64,000 nucleotides of DNA from contig JACHMT010000007.1 in the NCBI GenBank assembly GCA_014208095.1, forward strand, positions 248,001 to 312,000, read 5' to 3'. Under the pieces are notes generated by a model, which saw nothing but the letters and a program-made list of their open reading frames with translations, was not told the DNA's origin and did no database searches. Source of the DNA: Actinospineispora eucalypti. GTDB taxonomy: Bacteria > Actinomycetota > Actinomycetes > Mycobacteriales > Pseudonocardiaceae. The translations under genes and the position numbers were made by a program. Below, piece by piece: positions 14,615 to 22,872 of this stretch (position 1 is the first letter of the stretch; the number at the start of each line of letters is the position of its first letter).

Positions 14615-16060
14615 GTGTTCCTGACCATCACCACCACCGGCGACGCCACCAGTCCGGCGACCGACCTGGGTTTCCTGCTGCACAAACACCCGGACAAGGC
14701 GCAGGCGTTCGAGACGTCGTACGGCACCGCGCACGTGTTCTACCCCGAGGCCACGCCGGAGCGTTGCACGGCGGCAATGCTGCTCGAGGTTGACCCGGTG
14801 GCCCTGGTCAGGCGGGCCGGCAAGGGCCGGGGCGGCGCGCCCGACGCAGCGTTGGCGCGGTACGTGAACGACCGGCCGTACGCGGCGTCCTCGCTGCTCG
14901 CGGTGGCCCTGCGCGCGGTGTTCAGCACCGCGCTGCGCGGCGAGTGCCGCAGCCACCCGGAGCGCGCGGCCGCACCGCTGCCCCTGTGCCTCCAGGTGCC
15001 CGCGTTGCCCGCGCGGGGCGGCGCCGACCTGGTGAAGCGGCTGTTCGAGCCGCTCGGCTGGACGGTCGACGCGAAGAAGATCCCGCTGGACCAGCGGTTC
15101 CCGGACTGGGGCGACTCCCCGTACGTGGCGCTCACCCTGACCGGCCGGTCGCGGCTGGCCGACGCGCTGCGCCACCTCTACGTGCTGCTGCCGGTGCTGG
15201 ACGGCGCCAAGCACTACTGGGTCAACCCGGACGAGGTGGACAAGCTGCTGCGCGCCGGCGAGGGCTGGCTGGCCGATCACCCGGAACACCAGCTGATCAC
15301 CAACCGCTACCTGGCCCGCAGCACCGTCCTGACCCGGGACGCGCTGCACCGGCTGGAGCTGGCCCGGCTGGCCGAGGCGGACGACACCGAGGCCGAGCAG
15401 CTGGACAACGCGGTGGACGAGCAGGCGGACACCGAGGAGCGCCCCGTACCGCTGGCCCGGCAGCGCCGTGCGGCGATCCTGGACGCGCTGCGCGAGACGG
15501 GGGCCACCCGGGTGCTGGACCTAGGTTGCGGCCAGGGACAGCTGGTCGGTGAGCTGCTCAAGGACGTCCGGTTCACCGAGGTCGTCGGGGTGGACGTGTC
15601 GATGCGCGCGCTGCACGAGGCCGCCCGCCGGCTGCGCCTGGACCGGATGAGCGAGCGCCAGGCGTCCCGGGTGCGGCTGCTGCAGGGCTCGCTGGCCTAC
15701 TCCGACGCACGCCTGCGCGGGTACGACGCGGCGGTGTTGTGCGAGGTCATCGAGCACGTGGACGAGCCGAGGCTGCCCGAGCTGGAGCACGCGGTGTTCG
15801 GCGCGGCGCGGCCGGCGACGGTGCTGGTGACCACGCCGAACGTGGAGCACAACGTGCGCTTCCCCGGGCTCGAGGCCGGGCAGACCCGGCACCCGGACCA
15901 CCGGTTCGAGTGGTCCCGCGCGCGGTTTCGCGAGTGGGCGGACGGCGTCGGCGCGCGGCACGGCTACCGGGTCGAGTACCGGCCGGTCGGGCCGGACGAC
16001 CCGGAGGTGGGTCCGCCCACCCAGATGGCGGTCTTCCGCGCCGAGGGGGTGGCTGCGTGA
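14615..16060 (+). CDS. hen1: 3'-terminal RNA ribose 2'-O-methyltransferase Hen1
   Basis: About 481 residues. Bacterial Hen1 methylates the 2'-OH at the 3' end of cleaved RNA before Pnkp ligation, protecting the repaired RNA from a second cut. The N-terminal bacterial-specific domain contains PATDLGFLLHKHPDKAQAFE and YVNDRPYAASSLLAVALRAVF. The C-terminal methyltransferase has SAM motif LDLGCGQGQL and the Mn-binding region CEVIEHVDEPRLPELEHAVF, then TTPNVEHNVRF. GTG at 14615 gives the usual VFLTITTT start; an in-frame GTG at 14579 is possible. Its stop overlaps the pnkp start by 4 bp. Confidence 0.93.
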   Translation: MFLTITTTGDATSPATDLGFLLHKHPDKAQAFETSYGTAHVFYPEATPERCTAAMLLEVDPVALVRRAGKGRGGAPDAALARYVNDRPYAASSLLAVALRAVFSTALRGECRSHPERAAAPLPLCLQVPALPARGGADLVKRLFEPLGWTVDAKKIPLDQRFPDWGDSPYVALTLTGRSRLADALRHLYVLLPVLDGAKHYWVNPDEVDKLLRAGEGWLADHPEHQLITNRYLARSTVLTRDALHRLELARLAEADDTEAEQLDNAVDEQADTEERPVPLARQRRAAILDALRETGATRVLDLGCGQGQLVGELLKDVRFTEVVGVDVSMRALHEAARRLRLDRMSERQASRVRLLQGSLAYSDARLRGYDAAVLCEVIEHVDEPRLPELEHAVFGAARPATVLVTTPNVEHNVRFPGLEAGQTRHPDHRFEWSRARFREWADGVGARHGYRVEYRPVGPDDPEVGPPTQMAVFRAEGVAA

Positions 16061-18609
16061 GCGAGCTGGGTATCACCGACCTGTCCCTGGTGGTGCTGAT
16101 CGGCACCACCGGCTCCGGCAAGTCCACGTTCGCCCGCCGGCACTTCAGGCCGACCGAGGTGATCTCCTCGGACACCTGCCGGGGCCTGGTCAGCGACGAC
16201 GAGAACGACCAGTCCGCCACCTCGGACGCGTTCGACGTGCTGCACTACATCGCGGGCAAGCGGCTGGCCGCCGGCCGGCTCACCGTGGTCGACGCGACCA
16301 GCGTGCAGCGCGAGGCGCGCCAACAGCTGGTCAAGCTGGCCCGGGAACACGACGTGTTCCCCATCGCCGTGGTGCTGGACGTCCCGGAAAAGGTCTGTGC
16401 CGAGCGCAATAGGGAACGCCCGGACCGCGCTGACCTGCCCTCACATGTGCTGCACCGGCAACGCGGCGAGCTGCGCCGGTCGCTGCGCGGGCTGACCCGC
16501 GAGGGGTTCCGCCGGGTGCACCACCTGCGCGGCGTGGAGGAGATCGACGCGGCGGAGATCGTCCGGGAGCGGCGGTACAACGACCTGCGCCACCTGGCCG
16601 GGCCGTTCGACGTCATCGGCGACGTGCACGGCTGCGCCGCCGAGCTGGACGCGCTGCTCACCGAGCTGGGCTACCGGCTCGACGGCGACGGGCCGGCGGC
16701 GCACCCGGGCGGCCGCACCGCCGTGTTCGTCGGCGACCTGGTGGACCGGGGCCCGGACAGCCCGGCCGTGCTGCGCCGGGTGATGGACATGGTGGCCGCC
16801 GGCACCGCGCTGTGCGTGCCGGGCAACCACGAGAACAAGCTCGGCCGGTACCTCAACGGCCGCAAGGTGCAGCCCGGCCACGGCCTGGCCCAGACCATCG
16901 AGCGACTGGACGCCGAACCGGCGGAGTTCCGGGAGCGAGTCAAGGAGTTCATCGACGGGCTGGTCAGCCACTACCTGCTGGACCAGGGAAAGCTGGTGGT
17001 CTGCCACGCCGGACTGCCCGAGCGCTACCACGGGCGCACCTCCGGCCGGGTGCGCTCGCACGCGCTGTACGGCGACACCACCGGGGAGACCGACGAGTTC
17101 GGGCTGCCGGTGCGCTACCCGTGGGCGGAGGACTACCGGGGGCGGGCCACCGTGGTCTACGGGCACACCCCGGTGCCCAAGGCGGAGTGGGTGAACAACA
17201 CGCTGTGCCTGGACACCGGGTGCGTGTTCGGCGGCGAGCTGACCGCGCTGCGGTGGCCGGAGCGCGAGCTGGTAGCCGTGCCGGCCGAGCGGGTCTGGTA
17301 CGAGCCGGTCCGCCCGCTGGCCGCTTCGAGCGCCCCCGAGACCCGCCCGCTGGACCTGGCCGACGTGGCCGGCCGGCGAGTGGTGGAGACCACCCACCAC
17401 GGGCGGGTGTCCGTCCGCGAGGAGAACGCGGCGGCCGCGCTGGAGGTGATGAGCCGGTTCGCCGTCGATCCCCGGCTGCTGGTGTACCTGCCGCCGACCA
17501 TGGCGCCGTGCGCGACGTCCAAGCTGGACGGCTACCTGGAGCACCCGGCCGAGGCGTTCGCCGCCTACCGGGAGGCCGGCGTACAGCGGGTGATCTGCGA
17601 GGAGAAGCACATGGGCTCGCGCGCGGTCGCCCTGGTGTGCCGGGACGCGTCGGTGGCCGCCGAGCGGTTCGGCGTCCCCGGAGGCCCGACCGGCGCGGTG
17701 CACACCCGCACCGGCCGGCCGTTCTTCCCCCACCCGGAGACCACCGAGCGGCTGCTCACCCGGCTGCGCGACGCGGTGACCGCCGCCGGACTGTGGACCG
17801 AGCTGGAAACCGACTGGCTGCTGCTGGACGCCGAGCTGCTGCCCTGGTCGGCCAAGGCCACCGGCCTGCTGCGCACCCAGTACGCGGCGGTGGGGGCGGC
17901 GGCCGACGCGGTGTTCCCCGGCGCGCTGGCCGCGCTGGAGCGGGCCGCCGCGCGCGGCGTGGACGTGCGCGAGCTGCTGGACCGGCAGCGGCACCGGGCC
18001 GAGGACGCGCTCGGCTTCCGGGAGGCCTACCGGCGCTACTGCTGGCCGGTCGGCGAGTCCGGCGAGGACACGGCACTGGACGGACTGCGCCTGGCCCCGT
18101 TCCAGATCCTGGCCGCGGCGGGACGCTCGCTGGCCGCGCTGCCGCACGACCGGCAGCTCACCCTGATCGACCGGCTGGTCGCCGCCGACCCCACCGGCCT
18201 ACTGCACCGCACCGACCGGCTGGTGGTGGACACCACCGACGAAGCCTCGGTGGCCGCCGGCACCGATTGGTGGCTGGCTCTCACCGGCGCCGGAGGCGAG
18301 GGCATGGTGGTGAAACCGCTGGACGCGCTCGTGCTGGGCGGCTCAAACCGGCCGGTGCAGCCCGGGATCAAGTGCCGGGGCCGGGAGTACCTGCGGATCA
18401 TCTACGGCCCGGAGTACGCCCGCCCGGAGAACCTGGCCCGGCTGCGCGAACGGGGGCTCGGCCACAAGCGCTCGCTGGCCCTGCGCGAGTACGCGCTCGG
18501 CCTGGAGGCGCTGGACCGGCTGGCCGCCGGTGAGCCGCCGTGGCGGGTGCACGAGGCGGTGTTCGCGGTGCTGGCCTGCGAGTCCGAGCCGGTGGACCCC
18601 CGGCTGTGA
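16057..18609 (+). CDS. pnkp: Polynucleotide kinase-phosphatase/ligase Pnkp
   Basis: 850 residues, the normal length of bacterial Pnkp, the end-healing and sealing enzyme of the Hen1-Pnkp RNA repair system. The kinase domain has a P-loop GTTGSGKST with K22. The calcineurin-like phosphatase has GDVHG (188-192), GDLVDRGPDS (from 226) and GNHEN (from 256). The C-terminal ligase/adenylyltransferase has EEKHMGSRAV with the predicted AMP-accepting lysine at about 517, and GGEGMVVKP further on. All key motifs look intact. The GTG start overlaps the hen1 stop (GTGA). A VapBC module converges downstream. Confidence 0.96.
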   Translation: MSELGITDLSLVVLIGTTGSGKSTFARRHFRPTEVISSDTCRGLVSDDENDQSATSDAFDVLHYIAGKRLAAGRLTVVDATSVQREARQQLVKLAREHDVFPIAVVLDVPEKVCAERNRERPDRADLPSHVLHRQRGELRRSLRGLTREGFRRVHHLRGVEEIDAAEIVRERRYNDLRHLAGPFDVIGDVHGCAAELDALLTELGYRLDGDGPAAHPGGRTAVFVGDLVDRGPDSPAVLRRVMDMVAAGTALCVPGNHENKLGRYLNGRKVQPGHGLAQTIERLDAEPAEFRERVKEFIDGLVSHYLLDQGKLVVCHAGLPERYHGRTSGRVRSHALYGDTTGETDEFGLPVRYPWAEDYRGRATVVYGHTPVPKAEWVNNTLCLDTGCVFGGELTALRWPERELVAVPAERVWYEPVRPLAASSAPETRPLDLADVAGRRVVETTHHGRVSVREENAAAALEVMSRFAVDPRLLVYLPPTMAPCATSKLDGYLEHPAEAFAAYREAGVQRVICEEKHMGSRAVALVCRDASVAAERFGVPGGPTGAVHTRTGRPFFPHPETTERLLTRLRDAVTAAGLWTELETDWLLLDAELLPWSAKATGLLRTQYAAVGAAADAVFPGALAALERAAARGVDVRELLDRQRHRAEDALGFREAYRRYCWPVGESGEDTALDGLRLAPFQILAAAGRSLAALPHDRQLTLIDRLVAADPTGLLHRTDRLVVDTTDEASVAAGTDWWLALTGAGGEGMVVKPLDALVLGGSNRPVQPGIKCRGREYLRIIYGPEYARPENLARLRERGLGHKRSLALREYALGLEALDRLAAGEPPWRVHEAVFAVLACESEPVDPRL

Positions 18610-18844
18610 TGCGCGGATCCGGTTGCCGCGGGCGGCGGAGCACCACTCGCGGCGGGCATCGGCGGCGGGGCGACCGCCGGCGGCGAGGCTCTGCACGCAG
18701 TCACGAAAATCACGAGCCGCCCGAAAGATCGACCTCCCCGACCGCGCGGAGGTCCTCGTCGGCGAACGACAGCCGCAACTGCGGCCGCACGCGGGCGAGC
18801 CGCGCCCGTAGCAACTCGACGGAAGCGACCCGGCCAGCTCCGCG
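18610..18844. other. 235-bp gap after pnkp with a short minus-strand frame
   Basis: Between pnkp and the convergent PIN toxin there is no recognised gene. Immediately after the toxin stop, the same minus-strand frame stays open to TGA 18710-18712 and reads a protein-like helix (SVELLRARLARVRPQLRLSF, then ADEDLRAVGEVDLSGGS), possibly the tail of an eroded gene. No good start codon or ribosome binding site precedes it, so it is not called as a gene. Confidence 0.3.
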
Positions 18845-19276
18845 CTAGTCGGGGTCGCGCGGCCGAGGTGGACCGGGAGGCTCGGTGGGAACCAACTCGG
18901 CCACGTCGGCATGCAGGCTGGCCAGCCCCCGATCGAACGTGGCCAGCCGGCCCTGGTGTGCGCGGGCGAGATGAGCCAGGTAGGTGTCGGTGACCTGCCG
19001 GTGACCGACCACGCCGGCGAACGACACGTCCCGATAGCTCAACGTGTCCGGCCAGAACTCATGCCGCTGCTGGCGCGCGATCCGAGCCAGCAACGCCGTC
19101 GCCTCGTCCGCCGGATACCCGGCTCGGATCACCTGCCGCACCAGGCTGCCCTCGGTGATCGGACAACTGGCCACCGGATCCGTACACCGCGCCAACCAGT
19201 CCTGCGCGGCGTTGTGGTGCACGTGGTCGGAGAGCGAGAGCGCGATCAGCACGTTCGCGTCGAGCAAGACAGTCAC
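18845..19276 (-). CDS. vapC: VapC-type PIN domain ribonuclease toxin
   Basis: 143 residues. PIN toxins cleave tRNA or rRNA at specific sites and are neutralised by the cognate VapB. The first acidic residue is in VTVLLDANVLIALS; later acidic residues are in CPITEGSLVRQVI, VTDTYLAHLAR and LATFDRGLASLH, and all are present. GTG at 19274-19276 overlaps the antitoxin stop (GTGA). The pair sits directly convergent with the Hen1-Pnkp RNA-repair operon. Confidence 0.92.
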   Translation of the reverse strand: MTVLLDANVLIALSLSDHVHHNAAQDWLARCTDPVASCPITEGSLVRQVIRAGYPADEATALLARIARQQRHEFWPDTLSYRDVSFAGVVGHRQVTDTYLAHLARAHQGRLATFDRGLASLHADVAELVPTEPPGPPRPRDPD

Positions 19277-19500
19277 TCGTCGTCGTCCAGCGATCGGACG
19301 TCCTCGGTGGTGATGACCCTGCCCACGCTGATCACCGGCCATCCGGTCGCCGGGCTGACGGTGATCTGGCCGGCCGGTCGTTGGTTGAGGCCACGCCGCA
19401 TCAGGTCCGCAATGGTCTCGCTGAGCGTGCGGGACGTGTCACGGGCGATCGACAGGGCCTGCTGATGCAGATCGTCGGGCAGGTCTACGGTGGTGCGCAC
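19273..19500 (-). CDS. vapB: VapB-type ribbon-helix-helix antitoxin
   Basis: 75 residues. The N-terminal MRTTVDLPDDLHQQALSIAR and RTLSETIADLMRRGL form a ribbon-helix-helix DNA-binding domain. The acidic tail RSLDDDE is expected to occupy the toxin active site. It is first in a two-gene operon with vapC and likely autorepresses. The AT-rich sequence upstream (ACTATTATAGCACTGGGC near 19503) is a candidate promoter and operator. Confidence 0.92.
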   Translation of the reverse strand: MRTTVDLPDDLHQQALSIARDTSRTLSETIADLMRRGLNQRPAGQITVSPATGWPVISVGRVITTEDVRSLDDDE

Positions 19501-19532
19501 CGAACTATTATAGCACTGGGCGCATCACTGCA

Positions 19533-20249
19533 TCACGATGCGGGCTGGTCGATGCTGACTATCCGGGCCAGGGAGTAGCCGTCCTGGTCGCGGTGTGCGG
19601 GCGCGGTGAGGCCGTCCCGGACCAGCCGGCGGCCCAGTTGCAGGCAGGCGGCGATCTCCTCGTCGGTCAACGCCATCCGGTCCTCGCGCCGGCCCAGGGA
19701 GACCACCCCGTTCCACGCGCCCCAGAGGAACCGGGCGGTGGTGCGGGCGTCGTACCGGTGGTCGGCCTGGCCGGCGGCTACGGCCGCCTCGATGCGGGCC
19801 TGGAAACCCCCGATGACCTCCTCCAGCCGCTCCCCCACCCGCTGCTGGATCTCCCGCACCTCGGCCGGCAGCTCGCCCAGCACCGTGTCGAAGGCCAGGA
19901 ACTGGAACAGCCCCGGGTGCTCCAGGTGGAAGCGCAGATACACGTCACCGGCCGCGATGACCTGTTCCAGCGGCGAGTACTCGGGCCGGTACGCGCGGTC
20001 CAGGTACGCGGCCATCTGCTCGAGCGCGCGCTCCACCAGCGCCAGGTACACCCCGTCCTTGCTGCCGAAGTGCACGTAGAGCGTGCCGATCGACACGTCG
20101 GCCGCCTCGGCCAGATCCTCCACCCGGACGTTCCGGTAGCCGGCACCGAAGGCCCGCTCGGCGGTATCCAGGATCCGCTCCCTGGTGCGGGCCCGCCGCC
20201 GGGCGATCCTCGGGCTGTGCGGAGCCTCGCTCCCCAACTCGGTCACCAC
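19533..20249 (-). CDS. TetR family transcriptional regulator
   Basis: About 238 residues. The helix-turn-helix is RERILDTAERAFGAGYRNVR followed by VEDLAEAADVSIGTLYVHFGSKDGVY. The ligand-binding part is typical (EQMAAYLDRAYRPEYSPLEQ, FHLEHPGLFQFLAF). The start is ambiguous between TTG 20270 and GTG 20249; GTG is preferred because AAGG precedes it. It is divergent from the flavoprotein/amidohydrolase operon at 20353, with a 103-bp AT-rich gap suited to an operator, so it probably controls that operon. Ligand unknown. Confidence 0.88.
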   Translation of the reverse strand: MVTELGSEAPHSPRIARRRARTRERILDTAERAFGAGYRNVRVEDLAEAADVSIGTLYVHFGSKDGVYLALVERALEQMAAYLDRAYRPEYSPLEQVIAAGDVYLRFHLEHPGLFQFLAFDTVLGELPAEVREIQQRVGERLEEVIGGFQARIEAAVAAGQADHRYDARTTARFLWGAWNGVVSLGRREDRMALTDEEIAACLQLGRRLVRDGLTAPAHRDQDGYSLARIVSIDQPAS

Positions 20250-20352
20250 ACCATCATGCCTTACTCGCAACGAGGTTCATTTTTAGAAGCTTATTGCAAA
20301 AACGAGGATACTTACGGTTTACTCGGTGACACAGCACACCCGGGGAGGCACT

Positions 20353-21789
20353 GTGGCCGAGACCTGTGACGTGGTGATCGTCGGAGCGAGGCTGGCCGGA
20401 TCGTGCGCGGCCGCCCACCTGGCCAGGGCCGGGCACCGGGTGGTGGTGCTGGACAAGTCCCGGTTCCCTTCCGACCAGCTGTCCACCCACCTGCTGTTCC
20501 CCTCCGGGGTGGACGAGCTGCGCCGGATGGGCGCGCTGGACGGCATCCTGGCCGGCGACCCCGCCCGCTCACCGTGGCTGGGCCTGCAGATCGGCGACCG
20601 GGTGCGGCTGCTGGAGCGCTGGCGGGCCTGCGGGCCGATCGACTACTGCATCTGCGTGCCGAGGCCCCAGCAGGACCTGGAACTGGTGCGGGCGGCCCGG
20701 GCCGCCGGCGCCGACGTGCGGGAACACTGCCGGGTCACGGCGGTGACCTGGCGCGGCGGGCGAGCCGCCGGGGTGCGCTACACCGACGCCGACGGCACCG
20801 AGCGCGAGCTGGCCGCCCAACTGGTGGTCGGCGCGGACGGCCGGCGGTCGACCGTCGCCGGCCTGGTCGGCGCGGCCCGGCCCTACCGCGCGTCCCGCAA
20901 CGGGCGGGGCCTGGTGTTCCGCTACGCCGACGACCCGCGCGCCGGCACCCGTGACGGCGAGACGATCTGGCAGTGGCGGGACGGCGACTCGCTGGGCTTC
21001 GTGTTCCCGTCCGCGCCGCGCGGGCGGATCCTGATGCTGTTCATGGGCGCGGCCGGAGAGGTCACCGAGGCGCGCGCCGACCCGGAAGGGCACTGGGCGC
21101 GCAAGATCGCGATGCACCCCGGCATGGCCGCCCGCACCTGGGGCGCCGGCAACCTGACCAAGATCCGCACCTGCAACGACACCTCGGCGTACTTCCGGGC
21201 GTCCAGCGGGCCGGGTTGGGCGCTGGCCGGGGACGCCGGCCACTTCAAGGACCCGGTGATCGGCCAGGGCCAGCGGGACGCACTGTGGTCGGGGCGCCGG
21301 CTGGCCGAGCTCGCCGGCCCGGTCCTGGACGACCCGGCCCGGCTGGACATCTCGCTGCGCGGCTGGGAGCAGGAGCGGGACCTGGAGTGCCTGCACTCCT
21401 ACCACTTCGGCAACGTGGAGACGGTGGTCCGGCCGGTGATCCCGGTGCTCACCGAGATCCTGCGCCGGATGTCCGGCACCACCGCCCCCTCGGCCGGCGA
21501 CCTCTTCGGCCGGGCGCGCACCCTGCCGGAGATCATCAGCCTGCCCCGGATCGCGCTCGGCCTCGCCGACGCGCTGCGCCACGACGCCGGGCGCGACCCG
21601 GCCGGGCTGACCAGGGACGCCCTGGCCGAGCTCAAGATCCACCTCGAGGTGCGGCGGGAACGCCGCGCCCGCCGTTTCCGGTCCACCCGGCTGGTACCCG
21701 GATCCGATCACCCGAACCCTGAACCCCCTGGTCACGCCGGCGAGTCCCGGCGCGACCGGCACAACCTGGAAGTGGTGGTGTCCGCATGA
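20353..21789 (+). CDS. FAD-dependent oxidoreductase, PHBH/UbiH-like
   Basis: 478 residues. The N-terminal FAD site is CDVVIVGARLAGSCAAAHLA with VVLDKSRFPSDQLSTHLLFP. The second FAD motif GWALAGDAGHFKDPVIGQGQ matches the GD block of group A flavin monooxygenases and geranylgeranyl-reductase-like enzymes. The middle DG segment is LVVGADGRRSTVAGLVGA. GTG 20353 is chosen because GGGGAGG lies 5 nt upstream; an upstream GTG at 20326 lacks this. Its stop overlaps the next start (ATGA), so the two enzymes are translationally coupled. The substrate cannot be named from sequence. Confidence 0.87.
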   Translation: MAETCDVVIVGARLAGSCAAAHLARAGHRVVVLDKSRFPSDQLSTHLLFPSGVDELRRMGALDGILAGDPARSPWLGLQIGDRVRLLERWRACGPIDYCICVPRPQQDLELVRAARAAGADVREHCRVTAVTWRGGRAAGVRYTDADGTERELAAQLVVGADGRRSTVAGLVGAARPYRASRNGRGLVFRYADDPRAGTRDGETIWQWRDGDSLGFVFPSAPRGRILMLFMGAAGEVTEARADPEGHWARKIAMHPGMAARTWGAGNLTKIRTCNDTSAYFRASSGPGWALAGDAGHFKDPVIGQGQRDALWSGRRLAELAGPVLDDPARLDISLRGWEQERDLECLHSYHFGNVETVVRPVIPVLTEILRRMSGTTAPSAGDLFGRARTLPEIISLPRIALGLADALRHDAGRDPAGLTRDALAELKIHLEVRRERRARRFRSTRLVPGSDHPNPEPPGHAGESRRDRHNLEVVVSA

Positions 21790-22817
21790 CCGAGACGATC
21801 CGCATCGCGGCGGTGCAGCCCGCGCTGCGCCTGGGAGCGGTGGAGCCGAACCTGGTCCGGCTGGAGGCGCTGATCAGGGACGCGGTGGCCGAGCACTCCC
21901 CCGCCGTGGTCACCGTGCCCGAGGCCGGCTCCTCGCCGAACGTCTACTCCCGGGCGATGCGCGGCGTGGCCCGCCCGGTGGACGGCGCCCCCATGCAGCT
22001 CTACCGGCGGCTGGCCAGGGAGCTGGACGTGGTGGTCGGCGGCGGCTTCCTGGCGCGGCGGGGCGGCCACGTCTACGGGACCTACGTGCTGGCCGAACCG
22101 GACGGCCGGGCGCACCTGCACGACAAGGACATCCCCACCATGTGGGAGAACAACTACTACACGCGCGGCAGCGACCCCGGCCGCACCGAGCTGGCCGCCC
22201 TGGGTGGCGCCCCGGTCGGCGTGGCCTGCGGCTGGGAGTGGGCGCGCATGGGTACCGCCGCGCGGCTGCGCGACCGGGTGCAGCTGCTGCTCGGCGGCAT
22301 GTGCTGGCCGTCCTACCCGCTGAACTGGCGCGGGCCGTTCGGCCTGTGGGCGACCCGGGAACACGCGCTGCAGCGCATGCACGCGCGCGAGCTGCCCCGG
22401 CAGATGGCCCGGCTGCTCGGCGCGCCGGTGGCCATGCCGTCACACGTCGGCCCGATCGACTTCGACACGCCGCTGGCGCCCGGGGTGCCCTGGCGCACCC
22501 AGATGGTCGGCGAAACCCAGATCGTGGAACGGGACGGCACCGTGCTGGCCCGGCTCACCGCCGAGGACGGCGAAGGCCACGTCGGCGCCACCGTCCGGCT
22601 GGCCCCACCGGAGCCGCTCGACCCGCTCGCGCCGATGTACTGGATCCCGCCGCTGAGCGTCTCCACCCGCGCCGCCTGGACCGCGATGAACAACCACGGC
22701 GCCGCGAAGTACCGCCTCATGCGCGCCCTCCGCCGCCACCCCTGGCAGTCCTGGCCCGCCGGAGACGTCCCCAACGAACTAGGCCCGGCCGACCTCCCCG
22801 CCGCCACCACCCCCTAG
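21786..22817 (+). CDS. Carbon-nitrogen hydrolase (nitrilase superfamily)
   Basis: 343 residues. The catalytic triad of the nitrilase/amidase fold is visible: Glu46 in VPEAGSSPNVYS, Lys114 in LHDKDIPTMWENNYY, and Cys148 in VGVACGWEWARMG. Members cleave amides, nitriles, carbamoyl or N-acyl groups in the cytosol. The long insert after the Cys (LLGGMCWPSYPLNWRGPFGL) and the C-terminal tail are not those of well-known subfamilies. It is coupled to the flavoprotein, which suggests a two-step oxidation-hydrolysis route on one substrate, controlled by the divergent TetR. Confidence 0.88.
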   Translation: MTETIRIAAVQPALRLGAVEPNLVRLEALIRDAVAEHSPAVVTVPEAGSSPNVYSRAMRGVARPVDGAPMQLYRRLARELDVVVGGGFLARRGGHVYGTYVLAEPDGRAHLHDKDIPTMWENNYYTRGSDPGRTELAALGGAPVGVACGWEWARMGTAARLRDRVQLLLGGMCWPSYPLNWRGPFGLWATREHALQRMHARELPRQMARLLGAPVAMPSHVGPIDFDTPLAPGVPWRTQMVGETQIVERDGTVLARLTAEDGEGHVGATVRLAPPEPLDPLAPMYWIPPLSVSTRAAWTAMNNHGAAKYRLMRALRRHPWQSWPAGDVPNELGPADLPAATTP

Positions 22818-22872
22818 CCGGGCCGCCGCGCGGCTCGTGAGTGGCAATGACCGCCAGGGCATCACTCGCCGC

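Noticed and set aside
18343..18912. Minus-strand frame overlapping the pnkp 3' end and the toxin gene
   Set aside because: It is antisense to well-supported pnkp sequence and crosses the toxin in the wrong frame.
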